Shown here in pieces: positions 25,544-38,542 of a stretch of DNA of 64,000 nucleotides (the stretch's first letter is position 1; each line of letters opens with the position of its first letter). The stretch is from Hydractinia symbiolongicarpus. Lineage: Eukaryota > Cnidaria > Hydrozoa > Anthoathecata > Hydractiniidae. The position numbers were made by a program, and so were the translations under genes. The notes below the pieces were generated by a model, which searched no databases, had not been told where the DNA came from, and saw nothing but the letters and a program-made list of their open reading frames with translations. The stretch spans positions 24,329,851 to 24,393,850 of the forward strand of contig NC_079877.1 of the NCBI RefSeq assembly GCF_029227915.1. The letters are read 5' to 3'.

Positions 25544-28012
25544 ATGTTGGTACCAATGGCAAATGAAACAAATAACACACTTATTAGTCATTTGAGCAGT
25601 GGTCAAACATCCCAATGTAAAGTTGATGAGATTGATACAATAATCATCATAGGATATGCGTTGGTATTCATCATCGGAGTGAGTGGAAACGCAATAGTGC
25701 TCCTGGTATTTGGGTGTGGTAGATTACGAAGTCGCGTGCTGTATATTCTTATTTCATACTTGGCATTTTTTGATGGGCTATCGTCATTCATAAACCCATT
25801 GTTGTTTATATACTGGATGGTCACGTGCAATAAGTCGTGGCATTTTGGCGAATTGGGTTGTAAGCTCCTTCCAGCGCTAGGTCGTATTTTTACTGATGTT
25901 TCCATCGGTATAATTTTAATCATGGCTATCGATAGATGCGTAGCTATTGTGTTTCCTATGAAAGCAAGATTGAAAACAAGATCTGTACACTTTTTACTGC
26001 TATGCCTGTTCACACTGTCTATAACTTTTGAAAGTTATTACATCGTCACTTTACATGTCGACGCCAATGGAGCTTGTGCAGTAGCAGACATTAGAGACTT
26101 ATGGTATTCCTATCCGTTGGTTATAACTATCAGTATACGTGACGTTGTTTTTATCAGCGTCTTTATTACGACGACGGTACTAGTGTATCGGAGATTGCAG
26201 AAATCGGAAAGAAAACAGTTATTATCAAATGACAAAAATATGCAGAGAAAAAACAATAAGGTCATGAAAATGCTGATCGTCATGGCAATAGTGTCGGCTG
26301 TGGCGGTTATTCCACGCGATATACTTCATCTGTCGTATGTTTTGTCACACATGGTAACGGGATTTGTAAACAAAGGAATACAATTTTCGTAAGTGTTTTT
26401 TATAGTTTGCATACCGTAATGATCCTAACAAGCGCCCTGGGTGCTTATTAAATTTTTGGATTTTGCATGGGCGCTTAATCGAGGGTGCGCTTTAAAAATG
26501 CTGGGCGCCTATAAATTTTTCGTAATTAAATAATTAAAGACAACGGTAATTTTCAATTTTATTTTTTTTCCTGATGAATGAAACTGAACAAAAGATGGAA
26601 CAAAATAAACTTTAGTCTTTCTAGGGTTCTCAATATAAGAAAGTAAAATTTTCAAATAAGCGCCCAGTTTCTTAAGGTAGTTTTCGATTAAGCACCCCCT
26701 CTTATCAGGTGGGCGCTTATTCGAGGAGGGTGCTTAATAAGTGCTGGGCGCTTATTGAATTTTGAGAAAATTACCTGGGCGCTTATTCAAGGGGGGGGGG
26801 GGGGGGGCTTAAAAAATGTTGGGGACTTAATCGGATCATTACGGTAAGCCTGAGAAAAGAGCGCGCTAGTCAGTAAAAGCCACTAAAAATACATACATTT
26901 TTGATTAGTTGGTTAGGTTAACTATTCTTTTGTTTGCTAATAATTATGACAAGCGCAATTAATACGCAGCGTCCCGTATCAATTTTAGACAATCAAAATT
27001 TGACAAGTGAAAAAAACTACTTTGCTAATACGTGTTTTTTCCAGCGCTAAACTCAAATAGGTTCATAATGGACTTCAAATTTCAAATTTCAATTTTCCGA
27101 CGGAAAAAAAAGTATTTTAACAAATAAAGGAATTCGTAATCGAACTGAAAACTCCTGTTTAAGATAGCGGTTCCAGGTGGAAAAAAATAAAAGCTTCGTT
27201 CACTGTAAATATTTAAAGGAGCAAGAATTTATTTCAAGTTAGAAAGAACTTTAAGAGTTCTGGCAGGGAACTGCATTTTTAAAAATATGGAAATATTTAA
27301 CTATATTTTGGTCAGCCCTCAAGTCGCTTATTTTGTAGTGAATGTCTAGATCTGAAGTCGCTTAATTGCTGCTTAATTTTTTGAGTTTTTAGTTTTTTTT
27401 TTAATTAATTTTCGTAATTTATGTAAGGAAAATATGGTTTCGCAGTAACAAAGAAATTTTTCTTATTTTTCAAATCCAGTTCAGTGCCTTATAAGCAACA
27501 GAAAGTAAATTCCAGGAGTTTTAAAGGAGCAATCCAGGAGTTGTCAGACCTAGTTGTTGGGACCTGATGACTGAAAATGTTTCTAGACACAAAACAGAGT
27601 TGAAATATTCTCTTCCTCGGAGTTTTTTTGAGATAAATCTCGAAAGCATGTCAAGGAAACCTTAGGACGAGAATGATTAGGTTTTAAGGAGTTATACCTA
27701 CTTTTTCTAATATCCTGGAGTAAATTCCATTTCCAGGGGGTAATGGATCCCTGAGAATAAAAATTTAATTTTTCTTTGATCCTTTGTAGGCACTCCTTGT
27801 TGGTGACAAACAAAGTTCTCAAACTTCTACAGATTAGCAACGGTATATACAATGTCTTCATCTATGGTAAGATGTATGGCACATTCAGAAAAAAAATAAA
27901 AATGTTTTTCTGCAGAAATCTCTACCGCAACGAGCAAAACAGTGAAAAAAATCATAGCCAAACCTATCAACCAGATACTATCAGGCTTCGAGAAAGTTTA
28001 AGCCGTGTATAA
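25544..28012 (+). CDS. Class A (rhodopsin-like) orphan GPCR, copy 2; two coding exons
   Basis: The exons are 25544-26388 and 27790-28012. The donor is GTAAGT at 26389, the acceptor TCCTTTGTAG ends at 27789, and the junction is phase 2, giving 355 aa. A second in-frame ATG at 25556 would give 351 aa (MANETNNT, with sequons near the start). TM1 carries G48-N49 and TM2 carries D77. C106 and C178 form the probable extracellular disulphide. D130-R131-C132 replaces DRY and NVFIY (303-307) closes TM7. The TM6 region reads VAVIPRDILHL, as in copy 1. It aligns over its whole length with the receptor at 5924-7693, most strongly in TM2-TM3 and TM6-TM7, and has the same intron position and phase, so the two arose by duplication. 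A TTCTTAG just upstream (ending 25519) might be the acceptor of a 5'-UTR intron. Ligand unknown. Confidence 0.88.
26412..26846. mobile_element. 435-bp MITE in the intron of GPCR copy 2
   Basis: Perfect 14-bp terminal inverted repeats TACCGTAATGATCC lie at 26412-26425 and, inverted, at 26833-26846. The outermost TA on each side could be a TA target duplication of Tc1/mariner type. The interior repeats (G)GGCGCTTATT and AAGCGCCC in both orientations and includes an 18-G run at about 26791-26811. It has no coding capacity. Confidence 0.75.
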
Positions 28013-28160
28013 AATGGCAAACTTCATCCCTAGTGGTCGATTAAAAAAGCTTGGTGACGAGAATACATTACAAATACAATGCTGACGATTGAAAAGCAGT
28101 CGACATTTTTTAGAACATCGCATATGGTTTGTTTTTGCTCGTAGTTTATCCCAATTTCTT

Positions 28161-28441
28161 TTTCACCCTGTTCAACCCTGGAATCAAGGTTTTCACCCTT
28201 TTCAACCCTGGAATCAAGGTTTTCAGCTTTTTCAACCCTGGAATCAAGGTTTTCACCCTTTTCAACCCTGGAATCAAGGTTTTCAGCTTTTTCAACCCTG
28301 GAATCAAGGTTTTCACCCTTTTCAACCCTGGAATCAACGTTTTCAGCTTTTTCAAACCCTGGAATCAAGGTTTTCAGTTTTTTCAAACCCTGGAATCAAG
28401 GTTTTCAGTTTTTTCAAACCCTGGAATCAAGGTATTCAGTT
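28161..28441. repeat. 30/31-bp minisatellite with alternating subunits
   Basis: Nine copies of a unit with core CCCTGGAATCAAGGTTTTCA are present. The first six units are 30 bp and alternate between two spacers, CCCTTTTCAA and GCTTTTTCAA, giving a 60-bp higher-order repeat. The last three units are 31 bp with AGTTTTTTCAAA. Several frames on both strands stay open because the main unit length is a multiple of three. It lies between the convergent ends of the receptor gene and the fatty-acid transporter gene. Confidence 0.95.
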
Positions 28442-29414
28442 TAAAATGGTAATATTTCCACATGCGATCTCCCTTTTTGTCCCCAGTTTTTAACAAAGAA
28501 ACAAAAGGTAACTAATTTTGCATAATATTCTATTTATTCGTTTAATATTTATTTATTTATTAAAAACTTTATGTGAAGAAATTCGTTCGCGTTAGTTTGC
28601 CCGTAGATCAGCTTTGGTTGCGCTTTGTGTAGGTCTACCATCTTTCTTAAAGACGTGTTATTATGACTTTCTTAAAAAGAGATTTTTAAAAACAACACAG
28701 CAACGTAGTGTATCGACCAAAAGCTTTGTTTCGCTTCCATACTTGTATATTGAAAATACACTTTCTTTTCAAAGAACAAGAAAAAACTAAGCAAAGGTTA
28801 GACGTTCCTAGTTGGAGCGCAGCAAAGCTTGTCTACGCGTAATCTAAATGATTTTCGCACAGCATATCTTAAGGAAAAAAATTAATGCGAAAGAAAGAAT
28901 ACGGAATTCATGTTTGCAATTAATGTATTCTCAAACTCAAATCCTGCATTTTTAGGTTAGTATGGATAGACGTTCGTAATTTTTTATTTCGCATACCTTC
29001 TTTTCAGAACTTTTCTTGTAAATTCATCATAAATTTCCACTTCTTACATGTGTAATTATTCCGTATTTAGCGCAATTCTCAAATTCCTATTCGCATACTT
29101 TGCAATTTTTTTCTTCCGCAAACAATATTTTTCCCTTGAGGTAATTTATATAGCACAAAAAACACCCAGCGAAAAATAGTTATGGATGATGTAATAAATA
29201 TTTTTGACAATTCACTCTTGTATTTCACAAATATACATCCAGCTCTCCCCTGTTCCTTTTGTAATTTGTGATACCTTTTAAAACTACTCCTAAAAAATGT
29301 AAATGTTGGTGAGATGTGCAAATATTTGTATAGGATTCGAAAAGTATATTTTCATAAAATCCCATTCGGTTCGATACGATATAATTCTACCCCCACGGCA
29401 GCCAGCGAAGGTGA
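28442..29414. other. Spacer 3' of the fatty-acid transport protein gene
   Basis: No gene is seen. The region probably includes the 3' UTR of the minus-strand gene; a minus-strand AATAAA lies near 28983-28988. Confidence 0.5.
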
Positions 29415-32400
29415 TTAAAACCTAATATTATGATCAATAATTCTTTGATAAGCTAATATATCCAAGACTTCGTATTTTCCAGTCCTTTGGTTGTTATAAT
29501 ATAACCGATCATCAATCACTTTTCGAGGATCGAATCCTTCTTCACGTAATTTCACTTTTTTGTATTTAAATGTTTCTGTTTGTTCGATGTGATCGCTGGA
29601 AAGTCTTACAAATTGCGGTCTGGCATAGTTGGGAACTCTGTTGAGTAACTCACAACGCAAATAATTTAAGTCCACTCTATAATCCGGATCTCCAATACAA
29701 GCCATACCGGCTCGCCCTTCAATACCTAAAAATAATATCGAGGTACAATTTGGAAATGGTGTAAGAATATCATACTGATAGCTTAAGTTTTTTAAAAAAT
29801 GCTCAATTTTCAAAAGTTCAGGTTTTCACTCCATTATCTAATTTACTGCAGTTTTGTTATGGTGTCTCCATAAGTAGACTTCAGAAAAAAATAAAAACCT
29901 CATAATATATCGTGTACTACATCCAATGAAATCTTCTAAGAAACACCCCTTTTTTTAAAAAAAGCTACGAAATGGTTCCTGTTCTCTCTTTTTATGTATC
30001 CACCCTCAGTGTTAAAAAATGTTAACATAAGTCTTAGGTTATTTAGACAGAGAACACGATGTCAAAATATAGACATCTCGTGTTTGGCGAAACTTTGAAA
30101 TTAAATGCTGACCCAACCTCAAGCTTAAATCTCTTGTCTCATAATACCAAAAGACACAAAGGCACTTGAATCTAGGTTGGAATTTCTCAGTTCTTAACCT
30201 CCAAGTTTGACGTGTGTTTTTTTCGATAAAAGTAGCGACAGGGATAAATATTGTGACAGTACTGGTATTACCTGGAATCTCCACACCGTACACGACAACA
30301 TCCATCATGTTTAAAATCCGACTAATGGCGGCTTCTACTTCTGCCGTGCCGACGTTCTCTCCTTTCCATCGAAAAGTATCTCCACCGCGGTCTTGAAAGT
30401 AAAAATAACCAAACTCGTCTTGCACTAGAATATCACCAGAACGAAAGGCGGAATCCCCCTTATTGAAAATATCGCTAACAATCTTTTTATCGGTCGATTC
30501 TTTGTCCACGTAACCATCAAATTGATGCACAGGATCATCTACGAAGGAAAATTAATCGAGATGTAATAGTGTTCATTCAGATCAACCTAGTTTCCAATGC
30601 TGCTTTTCACTCATTTCTTAGTATAAGAAAGGCGGAAATGGAGTTACCGCGCCAACCCTATCAGAAAAACCAAACGAAGTTGTAAGGACGATGAATGAAC
30701 TCGGTTAATATCAAATGAAAAGTTAATTATTTTGTTAGAATTAAGCACTCTAATCATATTGTGTGTTTAATTAGCTTCGTATCAAAAACGCCATTTTGAA
30801 TTTGTAGAAACGCCGGTAAACGAGAAATTGCAACTATATTATAATGCTCGCTGCACGTCTGTCTTTCTGTCTGCCTGTTCCCGCGGATTTTTTCATGGTT
30901 TAAATATGGCTAGTCGGTTGCCCGTTAATAAATCCACGGGTGCACTCAACCTTTTTTATATCACATTTCGTGTGCTCGTAAATGCTTTAAAATGCGCAAA
31001 GACAGAATGTAAGTATTATTATAGAAGACATAAAAAAATTATTTAAATTACGCATATATCCATCCATTCTGTTCTGCAAATTATATGTTAGTAACATGCA
31101 GATTAATTTAATGGAATGGAATATTTCTAATCACCTGGGTACTCACTTCGAACTTTTCCTACCAACTCTCCGGCTTCACCTGGCTCACACGCGATCGCCA
31201 TTCCGTTGTCATCTCTTTGTATATCTCCAGTCATGCGATCAACTTTTATCAAGCGTATTGGATAGAATCCAGGTGCAATGACCGAATTGAATCCAACAGC
31301 GCCTTCTTTGTTGTCGATGTTTATCATATTCGCATTACCTGAATTTATTTATTTACTATTATTTACCCAGGATAGCCTCTTTAGATTTTACTGGTGCTAC
31401 TATGATAAGAGTCATGCAATAGGGAGCATTTCAAGCTACAAAATTTGCGAAATCATAACAATTGTTTAACCGTACAACATCTTAAGATATCAATCTATGA
31501 GCTGAGCAAAAAGAATCGATCAACAGTTTTGGAATGAATCGATCTTTCCGCAATGAAAGCGAACATTAGGCTTCCAAAACGATGGTTGTTAACTTTTGTA
31601 AGACAAGAAATCCATTTTTAAGTATATACCTTAAAAATAGTTTTTAATCCAAAAGTAGTTTCCAACTATTACCTTCTGTAGATGCGTAACATTCACCAAT
31701 TACAGCAATTCCAAATCGGTTTTTGAATTCGGACCATATCTGTGGTCTCAACCCATTGCCTATAGCTAATCGAATTCTGTGCGCTCTATCATATTTTGAA
31801 GGTGGTTGAGCAAGAAGATAGCGGCATGTTTCTCCGATGTAGTTGAACATCTAAAATTCAAATAGTTACGCTTACATCGGCAAGGTAAGGGAACATCCCA
31901 CCTTAATACTTACTCCTTATTTCTCTAACATGTCATTTTTTAGATATTCTTTGAAAACCTTGGGTTGCCTACCAAATAATATTTTAATACAAGCATTCAG
32001 GTTTAATAACAGTAAAAAAATTAATGGTATAATGTTTTAAGAACACATCTGCGATGCATTTCTTGCCAATATTTTTAAAAGGGTCGGCGTTTGTTTATAA
32101 GAATTTGACTGCGAAGTATTAAAAAAACTGCAATACTTGTAAATAGCCGCAAAAAATGTTTTAAATAATCACCTGAATACTACTACTAAGAATTCTACAG
32201 CTTTAGTAGTATTACAGGCCAGCCTTAGTAATAATACTGGCCTGTACTTAAGCCTGTTGAAAGAATTGAGGTGAAAACAACACTTTACTTACGGTGGCAC
32301 CATGATAAGCACATTCTTGAAAAAATCTGCTAGCTGAAAATTTTTTGGCGATGATCACAGTTGTTCCGCGGTATATCATCATTCCGATTCCTCCCACTCC

Positions 32401-35400
32401 CCCGTTGGAGTGATAAAGAGGAAGAGCAACATAATTTGTGTCCTGATGAGTAATGTCAAACGAACTTGCCATTCCATTAACCATAAAATAGAACCTACGA
32501 AGGAGATATAAGTTTAGTAAATAAGCAGTACAAAATAAAAATCGTGGGAACTTGGTTTACGCAAAGAGGGAGTGTGTAAATCAAGGATATATCTAGGTCA
32601 TACGGTGTGAAGGTCCAGAAAACTAACCTTGTATGTCGAATTACTGCTGGTTTTGGAAGTCCTGTTGTTCCAGATGTGTACATATATATCAACTTATCTA
32701 AATAAATACATATACAAATATACAAATATACAAATATACAAATCTACCAACAAACAAACAAACAAACAAACAAACAAACAAACAAACAAACAAACAAACA
32801 AACAAACAAACAAACAAACAAACAAACAAACAAACAAACAAACAAACAAACAAACAAACAAACAAACAAACAAACAAACAAACAAACAAACATTCATTTA
32901 AACAAGCAACTTAATAATTTTGACTGCATCATAACCAGATTGATTGATTCCAGATATCCTTTACGTGATGTGCTCTATCCTTGCTCAAACACAACTTACG
33001 ATTCCCAGGGTGGGCGTCGACTTTCTCTCACGCTATCGACAACAGTTTTTTTCTATTTTTTATTTAACGGAACCTTGAAACAGTAGACATTCCACATGTC
33101 AAATTTAAGAAGGATGTTGCAGTGATAGTTCATACAGCATACTCGCTTATTCAAACTAATTTTGTTGCATTTGTGGTTGACTTTTAGGCTTTTTTGGACT
33201 ATGAAATATTAACAATTAATTCAGGACGGCTAGTAATATCTCTCACACCCTATGTATTAAGTCTTCAACGTCACGAAGATCAAATCATATTATTTGCTAA
33301 GCACTGGGTTATCGAGGCTGGATCAATGATCAACATTCTTGGTTGTTACTACTACTCGGTTGCCTTTGAAAAGAATAAAAAGAAAGAGGCAAAGTAACAC
33401 TCACCATAGAAAGAGATTCCTTCCGGTCTCGGTGGATTACTTGTGCACGTTGTCTCGATTAAACCAGGCAAATCTGTCGCGTATTTAATTTTCTCACTCC
33501 GGCCGTAACAAAAGAAATCCAGACCATTCAATTCCGTTTGTATTTCACTTAATGCGTCTGTTGAAATAAATAAATATTATAAATAATAAAAGATTATTAA
33601 AAGTACGAACAAAGTCTGTTAAGGCGGGGAATATTTTCCATAGGAAAAGTGTAAGACAAAGCGGAGAGGAATTGCCAATTTACAACTTGTTTTCGGAAAA
33701 TGCAATAATTCGAAGAGGGGGGAGGAATATCAGTTATCTTGCACTAAATACATAGGTCTATTATGTGTTATTCTTTATGACCAGTTCTTGTCCCCAGGGT
33801 TCGATTAAAAAGGACAAATGAAGTTCTAGGTACTAGAGAAATCAGAATAGGACTGAGATTCCTAAAATATCAGATTCTATACTTTAAAAATGTTCACTAG
33901 AACTGATATTGAAAATGTGTTCATGTGTTAATGTTATTATTTCATCTCGGATGTAAAACAGGGTTAACCGGTTTTGTAACGTCACAACATTGTCATTGAT
34001 GTTTTTCTCCTGCCAAGTGTAAAAATATGCTGATTCCTATGGAAGCTCTAACTTGACTCATAAGGATCTTTATAGAATATTACTCAGTATTTGTGAATTG
34101 CTTCTGAAAACAAAAACTGCGAGCTGGGATAGCTTGAAAAGAAGCAAACAATTGTCACGTAAGTTTGTGATGAGTATTTTTTGTTTGAACAATCGAGTCA
34201 AAACAAGGTAGAAATGTCAGACTTAATGTTTAGCCACAAAACAATTTTTCCTTCTCAAGAACTAGTAATTCTTTCAGTTTCACACTTAATTTTGACATAA
34301 GACAGTTTTTACCCCCTATCGAACACAATCTTAAAATTTTCCCAGATATACGTCGCGTGCCATTGCTCTACCATGGTTGCTTTCCATATAAATGAATTTG
34401 CCACTTATGCATGACTACCAATAATAGCTATATTAACATTTAAAAGCAAAGCAGAGAAATCTTATATACAGCTTGGTGTGTACAAATGGAATGCGCAACT
34501 GCAAAATGCTCACCTTCTTAGGCTTTAAGCGAAGAAACTTCATGGTACTTAGTTCCACAAAATATTAAATTGACAGAATCAGGCTCCTCAAATTGTCCTT
34601 TTCCTTAAGGTTTCGCTTTTTTACAATCACGTTTTAAAGAAAGCGTTGTATAGATGTTTGTGGTGTAAAATTTTACCTAATGGTAGCCTAAAGTAAATCA
34701 GCTATCACCCAGTGAGAATAGTTACGTTACAGTCTCATCGAAATGGTCGAAGAAATATCAACGCGTACAATATTTTAAAATAAAAATTTAACCACTCCAG
34801 TCGCGTGATTACCTTAATAGACTATTTTTAGGCTTTTATGTCGATGACATAAAATTAAGTATTATAAAGTTGAATTCACATATATATTATTATACTCAGT
34901 TCTAGGCAGAAAAATACGTTTTTTAAAAAGAAAAAAACAAAGTTTCAACAAATTATTTTCGCAAAATTGTCAATAACTCGCAAAATTCGCAAAAAGGTAT
35001 TCCCGCCAAAAATAATTTCCCTTATTAAGGTAATCACTTAAGGGAGTAAGTAAATCTTTTAGATCATTGAACAAAAAATGTGCATAAATAATGCTGACAT
35101 CAGCAAAACATCATACCTTCTGTGGAATTGCTAAAAATGACGGCTTTAGCATTTGCAACGGATATGCAGTACAGAAGGCTGTCTCGTTTTAAATTATAAT
35201 TTACAAGCGACGTGATCACCCCAAGTTTAGAAAGACCCAACCAAAACGCCACATATTCTGGTCTATTTTCCATGAACAGAACGACCACGTCTCCCTGTCT
35301 GTAGCCGGAGTCATAGAAAATATTTCCAATTCTATTAACTAAGTCTCTGAGTTCGGCAAACGTATATTTGACATCATCATAAGCTGAAACCACAGCTAAT

Positions 35401-36138
35401 TTATTCGGTCTTTTTGAGCAGGTGGAATCGAAAATATCCGATGTAAGTTGATCGTGTTTGATTGCTTTTCTAATCCCCTTCTCTAATCCCGCTACGATTC
35501 TCACAAACCTAAATAAATAAACAAATAAAAAAAGCGCGAATACAAAAATATTAAGACTTTCTTATCAATATCTCATATAATTTTCCAGAAGAAAGAATTA
35601 TTGATAGAAACGGCAACACTCTAATGTGACCATGGCCACGACTATTGCCGGTTCACACATGCTATACATTTAGATCCGGCCATTTAAGTGGTGACGTTGT
35701 AGAATTGATTTTTAATTTGACTTTGGTAAAATCATACTAATCAAAAAACTGGCTCTTAAAAATTTAGAAAATAAAATTAAAAGTAAAATAGTATGTTGTA
35801 TAGCAAAAATGTATACGTTGTCACGTGACTGATGTTACTTATTCTTTCGTCACTAATGTATGCAACCTTGTTTCCAGGGCAAGGAAGATGTAGCTAACTA
35901 TGTTATCGTATTGTGTCAAAGAATCTAAAAGGAAAGACTGAATATCTAAGCAGACTAGTCTTATAAGAAAATGATATAAAACTTTCGAAATTAAGAAAAA
36001 AAGAAGAAAAAATTGTAAGCCAATGATGTTAGTGTATTTAAACAAAGTTAACCAATCAGATTGTGTAATTGCTTACCTTAAATCTCGTTTGAGCGTTCTT
36101 TTGTATACACTCCAACGATGACAGCAGCCACAAGACAT
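29415..36138 (-). CDS. Long-chain fatty-acid transport protein / very-long-chain acyl-CoA synthetase (SLC27A family); nine exons
   Basis: The exons are 36138-36077, 35508-35117, 33557-33405, 32697-32628, 32494-32293, 31850-31673, 31338-31147, 30538-30272 and 29725-29415. All introns are GT-AG and the phases agree, giving 608 aa, close to the usual ~620. The family takes up fatty acids at membranes and activates them to acyl-CoA using ATP. The AMP-binding P-loop [10 protein letters not shown] spans 209-218. [10 protein letters not shown] lies at the start of exon 6. The FATP/VLACS signature [18 protein letters not shown] spans 462-479. The C-terminus carries [15 protein letters not shown]. The start is fixed by an in-frame TAA four codons upstream. 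Oddity: the N-terminus is short and Cys-rich (MSCGCC) without the membrane helix usual in vertebrate FATPs. Intron 3 holds a (CAAA)n array. I cannot assign it to a specific SLC27A member. Confidence 0.95.
30820..30975. repeat. CCACGGGT / CTGTCTGTCTG repeat-family copy
   Basis: It begins ATATTATAATGCTCGCTGCA, followed by CTGTCTTTCTGTCTGCC and ending around AATCCACGGGTGCA. Related copies or fragments lie at about 4160-4280, 20228-20310, 57340-57480, 62480-62600 and 63553-63600. This copy lies in intron 7 of the fatty-acid transport protein gene. Confidence 0.55.
32751..32891. repeat. (CAAA)n microsatellite, ~35 units
   Basis: A perfect tetranucleotide array in intron 3 of the fatty-acid transport protein gene, preceded by a short TACAAATA array. 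Open frames on both strands are artefacts of the repeat. Confidence 0.97.
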
Positions 36139-37479
36139 GTTGAATGTTTATACCAAACACCAATCAAAATTATCCACTTAACTGAATACACTCGCAACTT
36201 CGAATTTTACAAAAAACGGACTTAAAATACTCCAAATAAGTTGTCTTGTTTAACATTATTATTTACCGTAAAGTCACTAACAAAAATAGGCAAGACAATT
36301 TTTTTATAACACATCGTGATGAGCTCTTTAGTTTTCAAGGTAGAAAGTCTGCGCCATCATTAAAGTTATAGCTACACTGTGTAGTCAGTAAATACTGCTC
36401 TCCACCACAGAGCCCGTAGAGAAATTATCCCTCTAACATAATAACGCTTTAACAGGGTTGTTTGAAATATAATTCAAGTTTGAAGAACACCTTTTTTGTT
36501 TTTGTTTCCGAAAATATACCTTAAAAGTAATTTAAAAAAAAGATGCCTTCAGGAAGTGTCCACATATAATGTAAAAAGAAGGTGAGGAGGAGAGTGTAGA
36601 GTCAACACCATTCGATAAAGAAGTCACATAAGCTGACATAACAAATAAAAATTTCAACAACGCTTCTAATGATGTCAATGTCATAATAATAATTTTCGAT
36701 GTTAAAGATTGAGAAAATAAACAAGTGAAATAATATTTTTGATTATGAAAAAGTTATCTTGGAATTAAAAAAAACCCACTTCATGCCTAGGTCGTTTCAT
36801 AAAACAAAGAGACGTTCCACGAACTACATATTGAAAAGTAAGTTGCTGTAGTTCATATCATTACCAAAAAAGGATAAGCTCAACAATGACTCATAGTTAA
36901 AAATAACAACAAACAACTTCGTTTCTAGACCTTTTCTATACGCATTAAATTCTTAGTTGAAAGACAACTTTTTTTGCGTGTTCCAAGAAGCATAGTAAGC
37001 GTCACAATAACGTTTTCATCCTTGTCCCAAGGGTCTCTTGCACCCTGAGCCATTATTAATTTATAAAACTCTTTAAGCAAAAAAAACAAAAAGCTTTAAG
37101 ATTACCAGTGTCACGACTATAACATTTTCCGTACAAGGTGGATAGTTCGATTATTAAAAGCCGAAAGAATTGGCCGAATTTTTCTGAGTGAGATATAGGA
37201 TAGGACTGAAAAAAAGAACATAAGAACAAGGTGTATATAGAAAGGTGAAATCCTTCATTTCGCAAAATAATTTGAAAAGACCTGATTTACGGAATTTTCT
37301 TTTTGCAAAATTAAGAAAAAACCTGGATCGAGTTATTTCGCGCAGATCAATTTCGTCAACGTGCGCATCTGTGTTCGTACAAATTTTCGTGTATAATAAC
37401 AACTTTCTAATTCAAAGGTTTTTCAGGTGCAAGATTTTCATGGTAATTTTTCCTGATAAAATGTGCAATTTACCCAACC

Positions 37480-37537
37480 TCGTCCCCAGGGTTTTTTCAC
37501 TTTTTGATATTGGGAATAAGCCCTTGAGACAAGGTTT
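37480..37537. repeat. Hairpin MITE, CTCGTCCCC family
   Basis: CAACCTCGTCCCCAGGG pairs with GCCCTTGAGACAAGG. A half-copy of the CCGTTATTACGG subtype lies nearby at about 37019-37060. Confidence 0.75.
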
Positions 37538-38542
37538 TAATATACCAAGTTGTAAGAGCATACACAATTTCAGAAAGTACTTTAAATCCGGTAAATTCGC
37601 GTTTTTTGTATTCATTTTCGCGAAAGGGTACTTTGAAAAAATTCGCGTGGATTGGTGTTCGTAATTCGAAGGAATTTCAGTGACAAAAAAGTCTGTACAC
37701 ACAAAAAAGAAATTACCCAAAGAGTGTCACAGTAACCAAAAAAAAAAATAGAAGAAAACGTAGCCCAAATTAATGGACAATGTTTCTTGACGAAAAAAAA
37801 GAGGAAAACATCATTATTTTAGAGTAGAAAAACATGTTTGTAGTAGTATCTTAAACATTTTTAAGAAAAAATATTTAACTCAGTATACACCATTTTGTTA
37901 TTTGTCGATTCGAGGAGCAATATTGCCTTGTTAATTTCTAAAACATAACATCGTCACAGCAATGGAAGAAAAAGGTGAAGTTGAAAAACTTATTTTAGCG
38001 AAGAGGCAAAAAAGAGAGAAAAATCCTACTGGATTTATTTTCGCAAATGGGTGCTTTAAAAATTTTGACGCAGATTAATTTTCGCGATCCGACGATCTTA
38101 ACACATACCATTAAGTAAAAGAAGAAGCTTGGTAAGTTTCGGTTTTTTTCGCTGTAAAATGTTTAAGACTTACTTAATTACGCTAAAAACCGGCAAACGA
38201 ATAAAAAAGACCAGATTTTCTACTTTATTATAAGTCTCTTGGTGACCATTTCAAAAAATTACAAATTTATTTGATGTGTAGGAGCTGACCCAAAAATAAA
38301 TCGTTCAAAGTTTTTTTCAATTTATAATACATTACTGACAAGCAACTTTGATCCCAAATTTATTTAATACTAACAAGCCGGTCTGGGAACAAAGTTGCAA
38401 AATTGACCTTATCTAATTATATAACAAAAAAATAACTATACAAAAATAGGTATATGCGCTGACTGGTTTTTTTTGAGGGAAAAGAAAATAATTCTATTTA
38501 CTCAGAAAAAAAACTAAAAACAAATTAATAGTTACTTGGGTT

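Noticed and set aside
28030-28493. Repeat proteins with 10-residue units (for example KLKTLIPGLK) on both strands
   Set aside because: The minisatellite unit is mostly 30 bp, so several frames stay open by arithmetic. No splice context or start region supports a gene.
32629-32901. Open frames with CLFV or NKQT repeats
   Set aside because: They are products of the (CAAA)n array in an intron of the fatty-acid transport protein gene.
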